A stretch of 35,508 bases of DNA from an uncultured beta proteobacterium (GCA_903905735.1 CAIVHU010000046.1:1-35508); one strand, 5' to 3'; counted from the stretch's first letter, positions 7,619 through 15,776 are shown. Program-made: numbers and translations. The notes: generated by a model from the sequence alone, not told the origin.

Positions 7619-8728
7619 TCAGCGCAACACCAGTTTGGCGCCGGTTGTGGCGGGGGTGATCTCGCCCACCTCGCAGGCATCGTCAAACCCGAGCTTTTTG
7701 AACATCGCCAGCACCTCATCAACCGCCTCAGGCGTACAGGTCACCAACAAGCCGCCGCTGGTTTGTGGATCTGTCAGCAGCGCCTGGTCCACCGCCGAGA
7801 AGTCAGCGGGCAGTGCGATCTCGGATCCGTAAGCGCCCCAGTTGTTGCCGGAGGCACCGGTGACATTGCCAGCCCCGGCCAGCTCACGCACACCGTGAAG
7901 CAAGGGCACCTGTGCCCAATCCAGCGTCACCGTCAGGCCAGCGCCGCGGGCGATTTCCAGCGCGTGCCCGGCCAGACCAAATCCTGTGACGTCGGTCATG
8001 GCGTGCACGCCGGGCAGCGCCGCCAATACCGGTCCCGGGGTGTTGAGTTGGGTGGTCACGGCAATCATCTGCGCGTAACCAGGTGCGCTCAGGTTGCTCT
8101 TTTTGAGCGCCGCCGACAAAATGCCCACGCCAATCGGCTTGCCCAGCACCAGTTTGTCGCCCACTTTGGCGCTGGCATTCTTTTTGACGCGGCTGGGGTG
8201 CACCAGACCCAGCGCCACCAGGCCGTAGATGGGCTCCACCGAGTCAATCGTGTGGCCGCCCGCAATCGGGATGCCCGCCGCACGGCAGACGCTGGCACCA
8301 CCTTCCAGAATCCGGCCAATGGTTTCCACCGACAAAACCTTGATGGGCATGCCCACCAGCGCCAGTGCCATGATCGGCGTGCCGCCCATGGCATACACGT
8401 CGCTGATGGCGTTGGTGGCGGCGATGCGGCCAAAGTCAGACGGGTCATCAACGATGGGCATGAAAAAATCAGTCGTGGCGATCAGCGCCTGCTCGTCGTT
8501 GAGCTGATAGACGGCCGCATCATCCGCAGTCTCGATGCCCACCAGCAATTCCTTCGGGATCGGCATCGCGCTGGTGCCCTTGAGAATGCTGGAGAGCACG
8601 CCCGGCGCGATCTTGCAACCGCACCCCCCGCCGTGCGACAGGCTGGTCAGGCGGGGCTCGGCCGGGGCCGGGTTGCAAACAGGGGCTTGGGCTGGTGCCG
8701 GTGGGGTGTGGGGGCTGGCGTTGTCCAT
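7619..8728 (-). CDS. selD: Selenide, water dikinase
   Basis: Makes selenophosphate from selenide and ATP, the selenium donor for selenocysteine and 2-selenouridine tRNA. Seen: the catalytic loop HGGGCGCKIAP, with C36 and K39 equivalent to E. coli Cys17 and Lys20; IATTDFFMPIVDDP, AATNAISDVYAMGG and DVTGFGLAGHALE, all classic SelD/PurM-fold ATP and metal sites. The active-site residue is an ordinary Cys codon, not TGA. The start chosen is the ATG at 8728 (369 residues); the frame stays open about 200 nt further upstream, but that extension overlaps the neighbour's upstream region and does not resemble SelD. The N-terminal ~25 residues are Pro/Ala-rich. No selA, selB, selC or mnmH is in the window, so the selenium product is undetermined. 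Confidence 0.96.
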   Translation of the reverse strand: MDNASPHTPPAPAQAPVCNPAPAEPRLTSLSHGGGCGCKIAPGVLSSILKGTSAMPIPKELLVGIETADDAAVYQLNDEQALIATTDFFMPIVDDPSDFGRIAATNAISDVYAMGGTPIMALALVGMPIKVLSVETIGRILEGGASVCRAAGIPIAGGHTIDSVEPIYGLVALGLVHPSRVKKNASAKVGDKLVLGKPIGVGILSAALKKSNLSAPGYAQMIAVTTQLNTPGPVLAALPGVHAMTDVTGFGLAGHALEIARGAGLTVTLDWAQVPLLHGVRELAGAGNVTGASGNNWGAYGSEIALPADFSAVDQALLTDPQTSGGLLVTCTPEAVDEVLAMFKKLGFDDACEVGEITPATTGAKLVLR

Positions 8729-8865
8729 GGCGATTCTGACCTGATGCTGAAAAGCCTCATTATCCAACTGCCGTTGCCGATAAAAAACATAGCACACATC
8801 CAATGCTTGACGGGGCTGATACGCGCGCACATACTCCCGACGACTCTCAAAATGGGGACAAAAAA

Positions 8866-9801
8866 GTGACTGACTCCAACACCACGCCTGATGCCGCAGC
8901 AACGCCGGTGCCGCCACCGCCGCCACCGGCTACCTACCTCAAGGCCGCCCTGCCGCATATTGGCGCCTGGACCCACTACTTCCTGAACGCCGAAATCCCT
9001 GTGCTGGCCGCCACCGCCCGGCGGCTGGAAGAACTTCGCGCAATGGAAGATGATGTTGATGCCAACATGCTTACCCCCATGATTCAGGCTGACCCGCTGA
9101 TGACGCTCAAAGTGCTGTCATTTGCCGCCGGCCTGCGCCGACCGGGTAGCGCCACCGAGACCGAGTCAGTCACCACCTCGCTGGTGCTGATGGGCATTTC
9201 GCCCTTCTTCCGGCACTTTGGCCCGCAGCGCACGGCCGAGGACTGGTTGGCTGACCAGCCCGAAGCGCGTGACGGTTTGCAACAGTTGCTACTAAGAGCA
9301 GAGCGCGCTGGCCAGTTTGCGCTTGGGTTTGCGGTGCATCGGGGCGATACCGATGCGACCATCATCCATCAGGCGGCGTTCCTGAACGACTTTGCCGAGA
9401 TGCTGGTCTGGTTACATGCGCCCACGCTGGCGGTCAAGATACGCGATGCCCAGGCGGCCGACACCACGCTGCGCTCCAACGTCATCCAGAAAGAAATTCT
9501 GGGCGTTGAGATGGCCGATTTGCGTCAGGCGCTGATGAAACTATGGCATCTGCCCGAGTTGCTGGTCAACATCAGTGACAACCGCCATGCCGAGCGCAGC
9601 AACGTCAAATGTGTCTTGCTGGCCGTGCGTCTGGCGCGCCACACGGCGGTGGATTGGGAAAACGCCGCCATCCCGGACGACGTGGAAGACATTGCCCGGC
9701 TGCTGAACAACTCGCCACGCGCCACGCTGGGTTTTCTGCACAAAATCGACCACCCGATTCTGGAAGCCGCCTCGCTGGCAGGCATGCCTGAGCGCCGCTA
9801 G
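8866..9801 (+). CDS. HDOD-domain signalling protein
   Basis: A protein of about 311 residues with an HDOD (HD-related output) fold: the helical segment DPLMTLKVLSFAAGLRR followed by VTTSLVLMGISPFF, then HQAAFLNDFAEML and VEMADLRQALMKLWHLPE, the typical HDOD pattern. Catalytic HD residues of true phosphohydrolases are not evident, as is usual. The N-terminus is Pro-rich (PVPPPPPPA). Start uncertain: GTG at 8866 has GGGGA 7 nt upstream and is preferred; an ATG at 8803 would add 21 residues but has no ribosome site. It is divergent from selD across ~137 bp. HDOD proteins act in bacterial signalling, motility and stress regulation; the target is unknown. Confidence 0.83.
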   Translation: MTDSNTTPDAAATPVPPPPPPATYLKAALPHIGAWTHYFLNAEIPVLAATARRLEELRAMEDDVDANMLTPMIQADPLMTLKVLSFAAGLRRPGSATETESVTTSLVLMGISPFFRHFGPQRTAEDWLADQPEARDGLQQLLLRAERAGQFALGFAVHRGDTDATIIHQAAFLNDFAEMLVWLHAPTLAVKIRDAQAADTTLRSNVIQKEILGVEMADLRQALMKLWHLPELLVNISDNRHAERSNVKCVLLAVRLARHTAVDWENAAIPDDVEDIARLLNNSPRATLGFLHKIDHPILEAASLAGMPERR

Positions 9802-9850
9802 CGAGATCGGGCAACAGCCAGACGCATCGCTTGGGGTTCGGTCAAGATGT

Positions 9851-10822
9851 CTAATCCACTGTCGGCGCAACATTCTGGGCGCGAGGCCGCAGCCAGCTAG
9901 CGGCGCTGGCGCGACGTGGCCAGGGCGGGATTTCAAATTTGGGCAAGTCCTGCGTCATGAAGCTGATGGCGATCAGCACCGTGGGCAACTGGTAAATCAG
10001 CGTCCAGGCGCTGGCATGGTCCATCAGTGGCAAACGCGGCATCACCAGCAAGGTGATGAGGAGCAGGATGGGTGTCAGGATCGGAATGGCACGGCGAAAC
10101 ACCGCACGCCAGCGGGCTGCCAGATGCTGGTCGTGAAACGCCGCCGGGGGTGCGGCCAGGGTTTGAGCCAGAAACTCCGCTGCGCGCTGCAGCCCCAGCT
10201 CGGCGCGGCGGGTGCGCTGGTCGGCCGTGCCGCGCAGGCGAAACTTGCCGGTCCATCCCTGCTTGCCACTGGTCAAAGGCGACCAGGCCCAGCCCAGAAC
10301 AGCCAGCAGGTCTTGCGGGATGTCCAGCGCCTGGCCGGGCGGAGCCGCTACCAGCACATCTGCCGACACGCTTCGCACGGCGGACACGGACATCGTCAAC
10401 ATGAGCCCATCGACCTGCACCACACCACTGGTCAGGACCGGACTCTGGGCATCGGAGCGCAGGGCGTAATGGCGCGCCACCAAAAAACCCTCACCCATTT
10501 GAAAATGCTGCGTGAGGGGCACCGCATCCACCCGACGCAGCAGGTCAGCGGGCTCGCTTCCGGTAGTCTCCAACCGCGCCTTCAGACCGCTGGGCAGCAC
10601 CAAGGTGCGTGTCAGGCGGTAGCTGGTGGCACCGGTTTTTTCCAGCGCCAGCAGTTCCTGCAGGCCGTGCAGCTCCGGCACATAGGCCGCGCGCTCCTGC
10701 GGCTTGAAGACCACGCGGCGCTGAATCCGATCACAGGCCGGCAGGTCCACATGGCGGCCACTGCGCGTGAACGGCGCGACCAGCGCCAAAATGTCGTGGT
10801 GGGTGAGTGGCGCAGCGGTCAT
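9851..10822 (-). CDS. Membrane-anchored protein A of the MoxR-VWA operon, paralogue of the 13375-14442 product
   Basis: A 323-residue protein of unrecognised family. The N-terminus LTHHDILALVAPFTRSGR is nearly identical to that of the product of 13375-14442, and the similarity continues (DLPA.DRI.R..VFK; VLTSGVVQ; a Gln/Ala-rich helix before the membrane part). About 240 soluble residues are followed by two predicted transmembrane helices (roughly 245-263 and 272-290) and a short basic, Pro-rich tail containing PKFEIPPWP. The start chosen is the ATG at 10822, aligning with the paralogue; it is 10 nt after the VWA gene's stop, so the gene is the last of a four-gene operon. No catalytic motif is visible. 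It may be a membrane partner or client of the MoxR ATPase/VWA pair; this is inference from context only. Confidence 0.8.
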   Translation of the reverse strand: MTAAPLTHHDILALVAPFTRSGRHVDLPACDRIQRRVVFKPQERAAYVPELHGLQELLALEKTGATSYRLTRTLVLPSGLKARLETTGSEPADLLRRVDAVPLTQHFQMGEGFLVARHYALRSDAQSPVLTSGVVQVDGLMLTMSVSAVRSVSADVLVAAPPGQALDIPQDLLAVLGWAWSPLTSGKQGWTGKFRLRGTADQRTRRAELGLQRAAEFLAQTLAAPPAAFHDQHLAARWRAVFRRAIPILTPILLLITLLVMPRLPLMDHASAWTLIYQLPTVLIAISFMTQDLPKFEIPPWPRRASAASWLRPRAQNVAPTVD

Positions 10823-10832
10823 GTCGGTTGAC

Positions 10833-12245
10833 TCAGCTGAGCACCAGCTTGCGCCCGAACGGCTGCACCGCCAAAGCAAATGCCTGCGACACGGCCCACA
10901 ACACCGGGCAACGGGGTTGGTAACGCGCCGGGCCGTCCAGATCGGTCAGCACCACGATGATGTCCGGGTGGTGCCGGCCGGCTTCTTCCAGCAGCGGGGT
11001 GAAGTCGGTGCCACCGCGTCCTTTGAATTGAATATCGCTGAGCCTGGAGCGCCCGGGCAGGAAGCTTTCCACCCGCTGCACCCGGTCATCGCCGACCACC
11101 AGCGTGATGCCAGCGGCCAGGCGTCGGGTGATGGATTCGATCTCGCGGGCAAAGCGCTGCTTCAGTTCGTCATCAATCGAGCCCGACACATCCACCACCA
11201 GCACCAGACGCGGCACGGCGCGGCTCGGGCTGGTGCCCGGCTCAAAGGGCATGCGGTGGTGCGCACCACTGCGCCCCTGATTGGCCAGGTACGAGCGCGA
11301 CGGGCGCGACCACGACAACTCGGGCTCATGGGAGAGGCTGCGCGCCAACTGGGTGCGCAGCACCTGCTCCCACGGCGTACGCGTTTTGGGCAGGTCTGCC
11401 ATCAGGGTGCGCAACATCGAATGCGCGCCGTCGCCCGCATGGGCGCGGGTGATGCGTTCGCCCCACTCACGGGCATCTTGGGCTTCGGATTCCGGCGCGC
11501 CTTGTGTGGCTGGGCCGGGCACCAGGTCGGCATGCGACGGGCGGCCCAGCACCATGGCGCGCGATGCGCGTTGACCCTCAAGGGATTTGGCCTGCCCGTT
11601 GGACTCTCCCGCCTGGCCAGCTGCGCTGGTGCGGCTGGCGGATTGGCCCTTGTTCGCCGGTTTTTGTGATGCGGCGTTGGTTGCGTGGTTTTGAACGTTG
11701 CCGCGTCTGGGTTGCGCCGCGCGGTCGTCCACCGCGCGGTACAGGGTTTCAACATCCCATTGCAGCAAGGCTTTGTCCACCGGCTGCTCCAGTTGCAGGG
11801 AGGCTTTGAGCAACTTGTCCAGATACACCGAATCCTCTGGCAACTCCAGCCAGGTCAGGTGGCTCAGCGCGCTGTTGACGATGGCATCGGCGCAGATGTT
11901 GAACAGCGGCAAATCGACATCACCCAGCAGATGTTTCAGCGCCAGGTAACGCTGCGGGTGGCGCAGTGCGATGTGCAGCACCTCGTGGGCAACGTGGCCG
12001 ACCTGCTCGGGCAGCGGCAAATTCTCAAACTCGGCGCTATAAAAAATAGTGCAGCCATCGGTTGTGAGATAAGGGCTGGAGGCAGGAAAAGCTTGCAACT
12101 CTGACATGGCCTGGTGCTTGACCCACAGCGCCAGCCCGCCGGTGGACGGCGCGAACTCCACCATGCGCGCAATCGCGCGGGTGCCGCGATGCCGGTACGG
12201 CGCGTCCACCCCTTCGTCCACGTCTGGTGCGGTGTTCTCAGCCAC
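10833..12245 (-). CDS. DUF2201-type putative metallopeptidase with C-terminal VWA domain
   Basis: A 470-residue two-domain protein. The N-terminal part has a zincin-like HExxH motif, VAHEVLHIALRH (H87, E88, H91). A low-complexity Gln/Ser/Ala linker spans about 176-255. The C-terminal VWA-like domain starts near 345 with LVLVVDVSGSIDDE, an intact MIDAS DxSxS (D352, S354, S356), a supporting GGTDF near 411-415 and LTDLDG near 433-438. This is the DUF2201 architecture usually encoded beside MoxR-type AAA ATPases. It starts at a GTG that overlaps the ATPase stop by 8 nt (GTGGCTGA), indicating translational coupling. VWA proteins are usual partners of MoxR ATPases in metal insertion or remodelling; whether the peptidase site is active is unknown. 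Confidence 0.87.
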   Translation of the reverse strand: MAENTAPDVDEGVDAPYRHRGTRAIARMVEFAPSTGGLALWVKHQAMSELQAFPASSPYLTTDGCTIFYSAEFENLPLPEQVGHVAHEVLHIALRHPQRYLALKHLLGDVDLPLFNICADAIVNSALSHLTWLELPEDSVYLDKLLKASLQLEQPVDKALLQWDVETLYRAVDDRAAQPRRGNVQNHATNAASQKPANKGQSASRTSAAGQAGESNGQAKSLEGQRASRAMVLGRPSHADLVPGPATQGAPESEAQDAREWGERITRAHAGDGAHSMLRTLMADLPKTRTPWEQVLRTQLARSLSHEPELSWSRPSRSYLANQGRSGAHHRMPFEPGTSPSRAVPRLVLVVDVSGSIDDELKQRFAREIESITRRLAAGITLVVGDDRVQRVESFLPGRSRLSDIQFKGRGGTDFTPLLEEAGRHHPDIIVVLTDLDGPARYQPRCPVLWAVSQAFALAVQPFGRKLVLS

Positions 12246-13347
12246 GCTTGTCCTCTTTGGCGCGTCGCTCGGTGTAACGGGCGTAGGCCGGGCTGTCCAG
12301 AATGGCCGCCTCCAGGCCGCTTTCCAGCGCGCGCTGCATCAGCAGCTCCATGGCCAGCGTCTGGCCTTCCACAATGGGCAACGCGGCGTTGCTGCGGATG
12401 TCGGCAAATTGCTCAATGATCTCCAGCGCGCGGCTCACGGTCGCTTCATCGCGGCAGGCGGCCAGCAGGCCGTAAATGGTTCCGTAGAGGCCGTCGAGTG
12501 TTTTGGGCAGCAAGGCGGTGGTGTCCGCACCGCGCTTGGCCCCCAGCAGGCGCACCACATCGACGGCGGCCTGAATCTCGCGCAGCACACCAAAAAACTC
12601 GGCGGCGTTGGCCGCGCCAATGCGGCCCTGCACAAACACGCGCTTGGCAGACTCTGACAAGCCCGACTTGAGCACATTGGAGATGTCTTCCCAGCCGCGC
12701 GGACTGGCACCAATCAGGTAGTCATTGGCAAGCTGTGACTGCGTGTCGTCGAGCTTATCGGGGCGCACGCGCAGGTAGGCCATCACTTCAGGCGCGAAGT
12801 CCTGCGACATGGCGTGGGCCAGAAAAGCGTCGATGACGGTTTGCACGTTGAAGTGGAACATGCGGTCGGCCAGTGCCGTGCCCATGTCGTTGCTGACGGC
12901 GTCGTGAAAGCTGGCGTTGCCTGCCGCAATCACCTGCCAGCCGTCGGGCAGCAGGTAGTTGCCGACACGCCGGTCCAGAATTAGCGAGTAGGCCGACACC
13001 TGCAGGCGCTTGTCGGCGGCCGTGAGCTCGTCGAGAAACAAGATGCCCGCCGGGTCGGATGGGGACGGCAAAAACTCGGGTGGGAACCACACGGTTTTGG
13101 CCAGCGCGTCGTCAGCGTAGATAGCGCCGCGAATGTCCACCGGCTCGATGGTCGTCAGGCGCAAATCCACCAGCGGCACCTTGAAATGATCCGCCACCTG
13201 GCGCACGATGGACGACTTGCCCACCCCGCGTGTGCCCCACAGCATGGACGCGCGGCGGCGCAGCGTGGCGTCCGCATATTGCTCGATCAGTGCGGATTTG
13301 GCCGCGGCGATTGAGACCGGCGGGATGTTCATGGGGTTGCCGAGCAT
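12238..13347 (-). CDS. MoxR-like AAA+ ATPase
   Basis: A 369-residue AAA+ ATPase. Walker A GTRGVGKS is at 38-45, Walker B ILFLDE at 102-107, sensor-1-like Asn in AAGN at 141-144, and a likely arginine finger in ALADRMFHF around R162. Such ATPases act as ring chaperones that remodel a target with a VWA adaptor, and here the VWA/metallopeptidase gene overlaps its end by 8 nt. AAGG lies 7 nt before the ATG at 13347. It sits 27 bp after the stop of membrane protein B, inside a four-gene minus-strand operon. The target is unknown; the flanking paralogous membrane proteins are the natural candidates. Confidence 0.88.
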   Translation of the reverse strand: MLGNPMNIPPVSIAAAKSALIEQYADATLRRRASMLWGTRGVGKSSIVRQVADHFKVPLVDLRLTTIEPVDIRGAIYADDALAKTVWFPPEFLPSPSDPAGILFLDELTAADKRLQVSAYSLILDRRVGNYLLPDGWQVIAAGNASFHDAVSNDMGTALADRMFHFNVQTVIDAFLAHAMSQDFAPEVMAYLRVRPDKLDDTQSQLANDYLIGASPRGWEDISNVLKSGLSESAKRVFVQGRIGAANAAEFFGVLREIQAAVDVVRLLGAKRGADTTALLPKTLDGLYGTIYGLLAACRDEATVSRALEIIEQFADIRSNAALPIVEGQTLAMELLMQRALESGLEAAILDSPAYARYTERRAKEDKRG

Positions 13348-13374
13348 GGTTCTACCTTGTTGTCTTGAAAATCA

Positions 13375-14442
13375 TCAGGATGGGTTGCCTGGCGCGGCAG
13401 CGGCAGTGCCGGGCTGGCCGGAGGGCATCACCTGCGGCACGTCGGCCTTCACTGGCCACCAGCTTGCCGAGCGTATCGGCCGGGGTGGGCGTGGCAGCTC
13501 AAAACGCGGCATCTCTCGCAGGCTGAAACCCCACAGCAGCAACAGCGGCGGCGCGTTGAAAATCAGCATTCGGTACACCGAGTTCTGTTCTATGCCCAGG
13601 TAGGGCACGGCCAGCGCAGCCAACACCAGCGCTAACACAATCAACATCGGGACTGAGCGCCTAGCGACCACACGCCAGCGTGCAGCAACCTGATGCTTTT
13701 CAAAGGACGCGGGCGACTGCGCCAGGGTCTCGGCCAAGTGCCTGGCCGCCCTTTCCAGCTTGTCCTGCGCCAGTCGGCTGCGGTCTGGCTCCTTGCCGCG
13801 TACCTCCATGGCACCGCTCCAGTTTTTGGGTCCTTGCGACAGGCGCCCCCAGTCCCGGCCCAGCACCTGCAGCAAGTCGTCCGGCAGTTCAATGGCGGCG
13901 TTGGCGGTGATCTCGAGTTCAGCCGGGTAACCCGTCACGGTGGGCATCTTGAGGTGCATCGTCAGACCCTGCGCCTGCACCACACCGCTGGTCAGCACCA
14001 TGGCGGGCACGGTTGTTCGCCCTGGCACAGGGTTCGAGCTCGTTGGCGGGGCCGCGCTGGGCGCAGGCTCCAACCGGTAGCTGTAGGCCATGAGCCAGCC
14101 GTCACCTGATCTGAACAGGGGTTGCGGGTCGATCGCATCAACACTGGCGAGCAGACTCGCCGTGTCCGAACCTTCGATCACGAGGGTGGCCACCAGACCG
14201 GCAGGATGGGTCACGGTGCGCCGCAGCACAAAGCTGCTGGTGCCCGGGCAATCCAGTGCTAGCGTGTCTGTCAGCGCAGGATTGACGGCGGTGGCCGGGT
14301 CACCGGACGGTTTGGACTTGAACACCAGACTGCGCTTGATACGGTCGCTGGCTGGCAGATCCAGCTGGCGGCCGCTGCGGGTGAACGGTTCCACCAGCGC
14401 CAGAATGTCATGGTGGGTCAGCGGCTGCATGGGCAAGTCCAT
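13375..14442 (-). CDS. Membrane-anchored protein B of the MoxR-VWA operon, paralogue of the 9851-10822 product
   Basis: A 355-residue protein of unrecognised family and first gene of the four-gene operon. It shares LTHHDILALVEPFTRSGR, DLPASDRIKR.LVFK, VLTSGVVQ and the two-helix membrane segment (roughly 263-281 and 291-307) with protein A, then has a longer Pro/Gly/Ala-rich tail. A Pro/Ser/Thr-rich insertion near the middle (about 150-170) is absent from protein A. The ATG at 14442 and a second one four codons on are both possible starts; neither has a strong ribosome site. No enzymatic motif is seen. Duplication of this protein on both sides of an ATPase/VWA pair suggests two related subunits of one membrane assembly. 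Confidence 0.8.
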   Translation of the reverse strand: MDLPMQPLTHHDILALVEPFTRSGRQLDLPASDRIKRSLVFKSKPSGDPATAVNPALTDTLALDCPGTSSFVLRRTVTHPAGLVATLVIEGSDTASLLASVDAIDPQPLFRSGDGWLMAYSYRLEPAPSAAPPTSSNPVPGRTTVPAMVLTSGVVQAQGLTMHLKMPTVTGYPAELEITANAAIELPDDLLQVLGRDWGRLSQGPKNWSGAMEVRGKEPDRSRLAQDKLERAARHLAETLAQSPASFEKHQVAARWRVVARRSVPMLIVLALVLAALAVPYLGIEQNSVYRMLIFNAPPLLLLWGFSLREMPRFELPRPPRPIRSASWWPVKADVPQVMPSGQPGTAAAAPGNPS

Positions 14443-14531
14443 GCGTGCATGTCACAGCGGTGCGACAGGCTCGTGGTCTGGAAAAACGATGGGGGAAAAC
14501 CGTCTGGCAACATCGGCAAATTATGCCCGCA

Positions 14532-14567
14532 CCTGACAAAAACCTGCCTTCAAAGTGGCTTGTCAGG
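14532..14567. terminator. Inverted repeat between DUF4395 gene and MoxR operon
   Basis: 8-bp perfect arms CCTGACAA / TTGTCAGG around a 20-nt spacer, in the 202-bp gap between the DUF4395 gene end (14645) and the first operon gene (14442). No U-run, so it could be an operator or mRNA structure as easily as a terminator. The operon promoter is expected here but no clear box pair was found. Confidence 0.25.
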
Positions 14568-14644
14568 CGGCACGGCAGGTGCGCTATCTCATCCTCAACG
14601 GCACGGGGTCATGCCATGCGCGGTTTGCTGAAACAACACGGCCT

Positions 14645-15340
14645 TCAAGTCTTGACATTCCAGCTCAGGTTATTGCAAGCCTCACACTCCTCCTGCAACC
14701 AGCCCAGCTTGACCAGCAACGAATGAACTTTGCAGCCAACGCAAAAGCCCATCACTGTCTCCATCCACATGAAACCGAAGCACACCCATACCAGCACCAG
14801 CGGAATCCATTTGGGCATGTAATTCGCGGTGGTGGGCAGCCACTGGTGCCCGGCGATGGTGTTGACCCAGCCTGCAAACACTTCCGGGTTAAAGAAAATC
14901 AGGCAAACCGAGATGAAACTCGCGCCAATAGTCCAGGCAAACCGCTTGGGAGTCAGTGGCTTCCAGACAGGCTCGTGGTTTTTGGCCAGAAAGCTGCTGA
15001 TCAATACCGTGGGCGACAGCCGGGAGGTGAAAACAAACATGCCCGAGAGCATTTCAAACAGCGCGTACCAAAGCAACATGGTCTGTTTGGAATACTCGAC
15101 AGTGCGGCGAATAGCCTCGACGCTGTAGAGAATGTGGCCATCAAAATCCGTGTCGAAGGTGTCCTTGATCAGATTGCCCGTGACAATCCAATGCGAGCCA
15201 AAAATGGCTTCATAGAGCGTGAAACTCATGTACAAGGGAATGATCAGCAGCAATCCCGCACGGATGCGAACCGCAATGTCATTGATATAAGGCTTGTCCG
15301 CAGTCGGGTCAAGAAACCAGAGGTTTTTGAAAGTATTCAT
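14645..15340 (-). CDS. DUF4395 family membrane protein with C-terminal cysteine motifs
   Basis: A protein of about 231 residues. The N-terminal FLDPTADKPYINDIAVRI matches DUF4395-type proteins and is followed by several hydrophobic segments (near AGLLLIIPLYMSF, LLWYALFEMLSGMF, FAWTIGASFISVCLIFF and PLVLVWVCFGFMW). The C-terminus holds CVGCK and CEAC, two Cys pairs that could bind metal or be redox active; CVGCK after a membrane helix is a hallmark of the family. The start is taken at the ATG at 15340, which has GGA 7 nt upstream; in-frame ATGs exist at 15367 and 15409. Function unknown. It stands alone, with a palindrome resembling the TetR operators about 140 bp upstream. Confidence 0.78.
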   Translation of the reverse strand: MNTFKNLWFLDPTADKPYINDIAVRIRAGLLLIIPLYMSFTLYEAIFGSHWIVTGNLIKDTFDTDFDGHILYSVEAIRRTVEYSKQTMLLWYALFEMLSGMFVFTSRLSPTVLISSFLAKNHEPVWKPLTPKRFAWTIGASFISVCLIFFNPEVFAGWVNTIAGHQWLPTTANYMPKWIPLVLVWVCFGFMWMETVMGFCVGCKVHSLLVKLGWLQEECEACNNLSWNVKT

Positions 15341-15409
15341 GGTGGTTCCAATCGCCTTTACTGACATGATGAAGTGACAACCAAGATGCGGTACCTGTGT
15401 GCCAGCCAA

Positions 15410-15718
15410 GCCGCGACCTACCTGAAGGGGTCACCCGTTGACCAGAATCCATTGATCACGCCACCGCTTGCCGGACAAAAAGACGCGTAGTCTATTTCAT
15501 TAACGGCTTATGTGCTTCTTTTGAGGAAATGCGCATGCCAAAGGGGCTGACCCACCCTTGAAATGCACCCCAATGGATAAGCCGCGTTGACATCCAGTCG
15601 GCAACGGGATTCTTCGAACCTGATGGTGCCTTGGCCTTCTCAACGCTCACTTAAGGAAGCGCTGATACAGTCGTTTACCTCAATACACATAGCCTTGGCA
15701 AGCCATTGAACTTTTCAA
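15410..15718. other. Gene-free region between the DUF4395 gene and rpoH
   Basis: No coding frame is convincing. It contains the AGAC-N5-GTCT palindrome at 15480-15494, distant complementary segments GGCTTAT (15505-15511) / ATAAGCC (15576-15582), and near its right end a TTGAAC box (15706-15711) that could be the -35 of an rpoH promoter. Nothing else was recognised. Confidence 0.45.
15480..15494. promoter_or_regulatory. Possible TetR-type operator resembling the two upstream of the reductases
   Basis: AAGACGCGTAGTCTA keeps the AGAC-N5-GTCTA frame of the sites at 2417 and 3110 but differs in the central bases and the first base. It lies about 140 bp before the DUF4395 start. It could be a weaker site for the same repressor, a site for another TetR protein, or chance. 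Confidence 0.3.
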
Positions 15719-15745
15719 TTAGCACTCTCTCTCATAGAGTGCTAA
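15719..15745. promoter_or_regulatory. CIRCE element (HrcA operator) upstream of rpoH
   Basis: TTAGCACTC (15719-15727), nine spacer bases, GAGTGCTAA (15737-15745): an exact match to the CIRCE consensus TTAGCACTC-N9-GAGTGCTAA. It ends 31 bp before the rpoH ATG and lies just after a TTGAAC box at 15706-15711, so HrcA bound here would block transcription of sigma-32. Confidence 0.95.
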
Positions 15746-15776
15746 CATTTAACGGTTGATTTACAGGAGTACTGGC

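Noticed and set aside
7763-8869. Plus-strand open frame of 368 codons opposite selD
   Set aside because: Antisense to a canonical SelD with all active-site motifs; the translation is His/Gln/Arg-rich shadow sequence.
12036-12058. AT-rich GCGCTATAAAAAATAG in the VWA gene as a further dispersed repeat copy
   Set aside because: Only a few core bases match and the second half of the repeat is absent.
14555-14640. Possible DUF3047 remnant: VRYLILNG resembling VRYIVLNG of the protein at 5723
   Set aside because: Similarity covers only about eight residues, and flanking sequence in the same frame does not follow the DUF3047 pattern; probably chance.
15654-15690. GGAAGCGCTGATACAG segment resembling ends of some insertion sequences
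   Set aside because: No matching inverted end, target duplication or transposase fragment could be found nearby.
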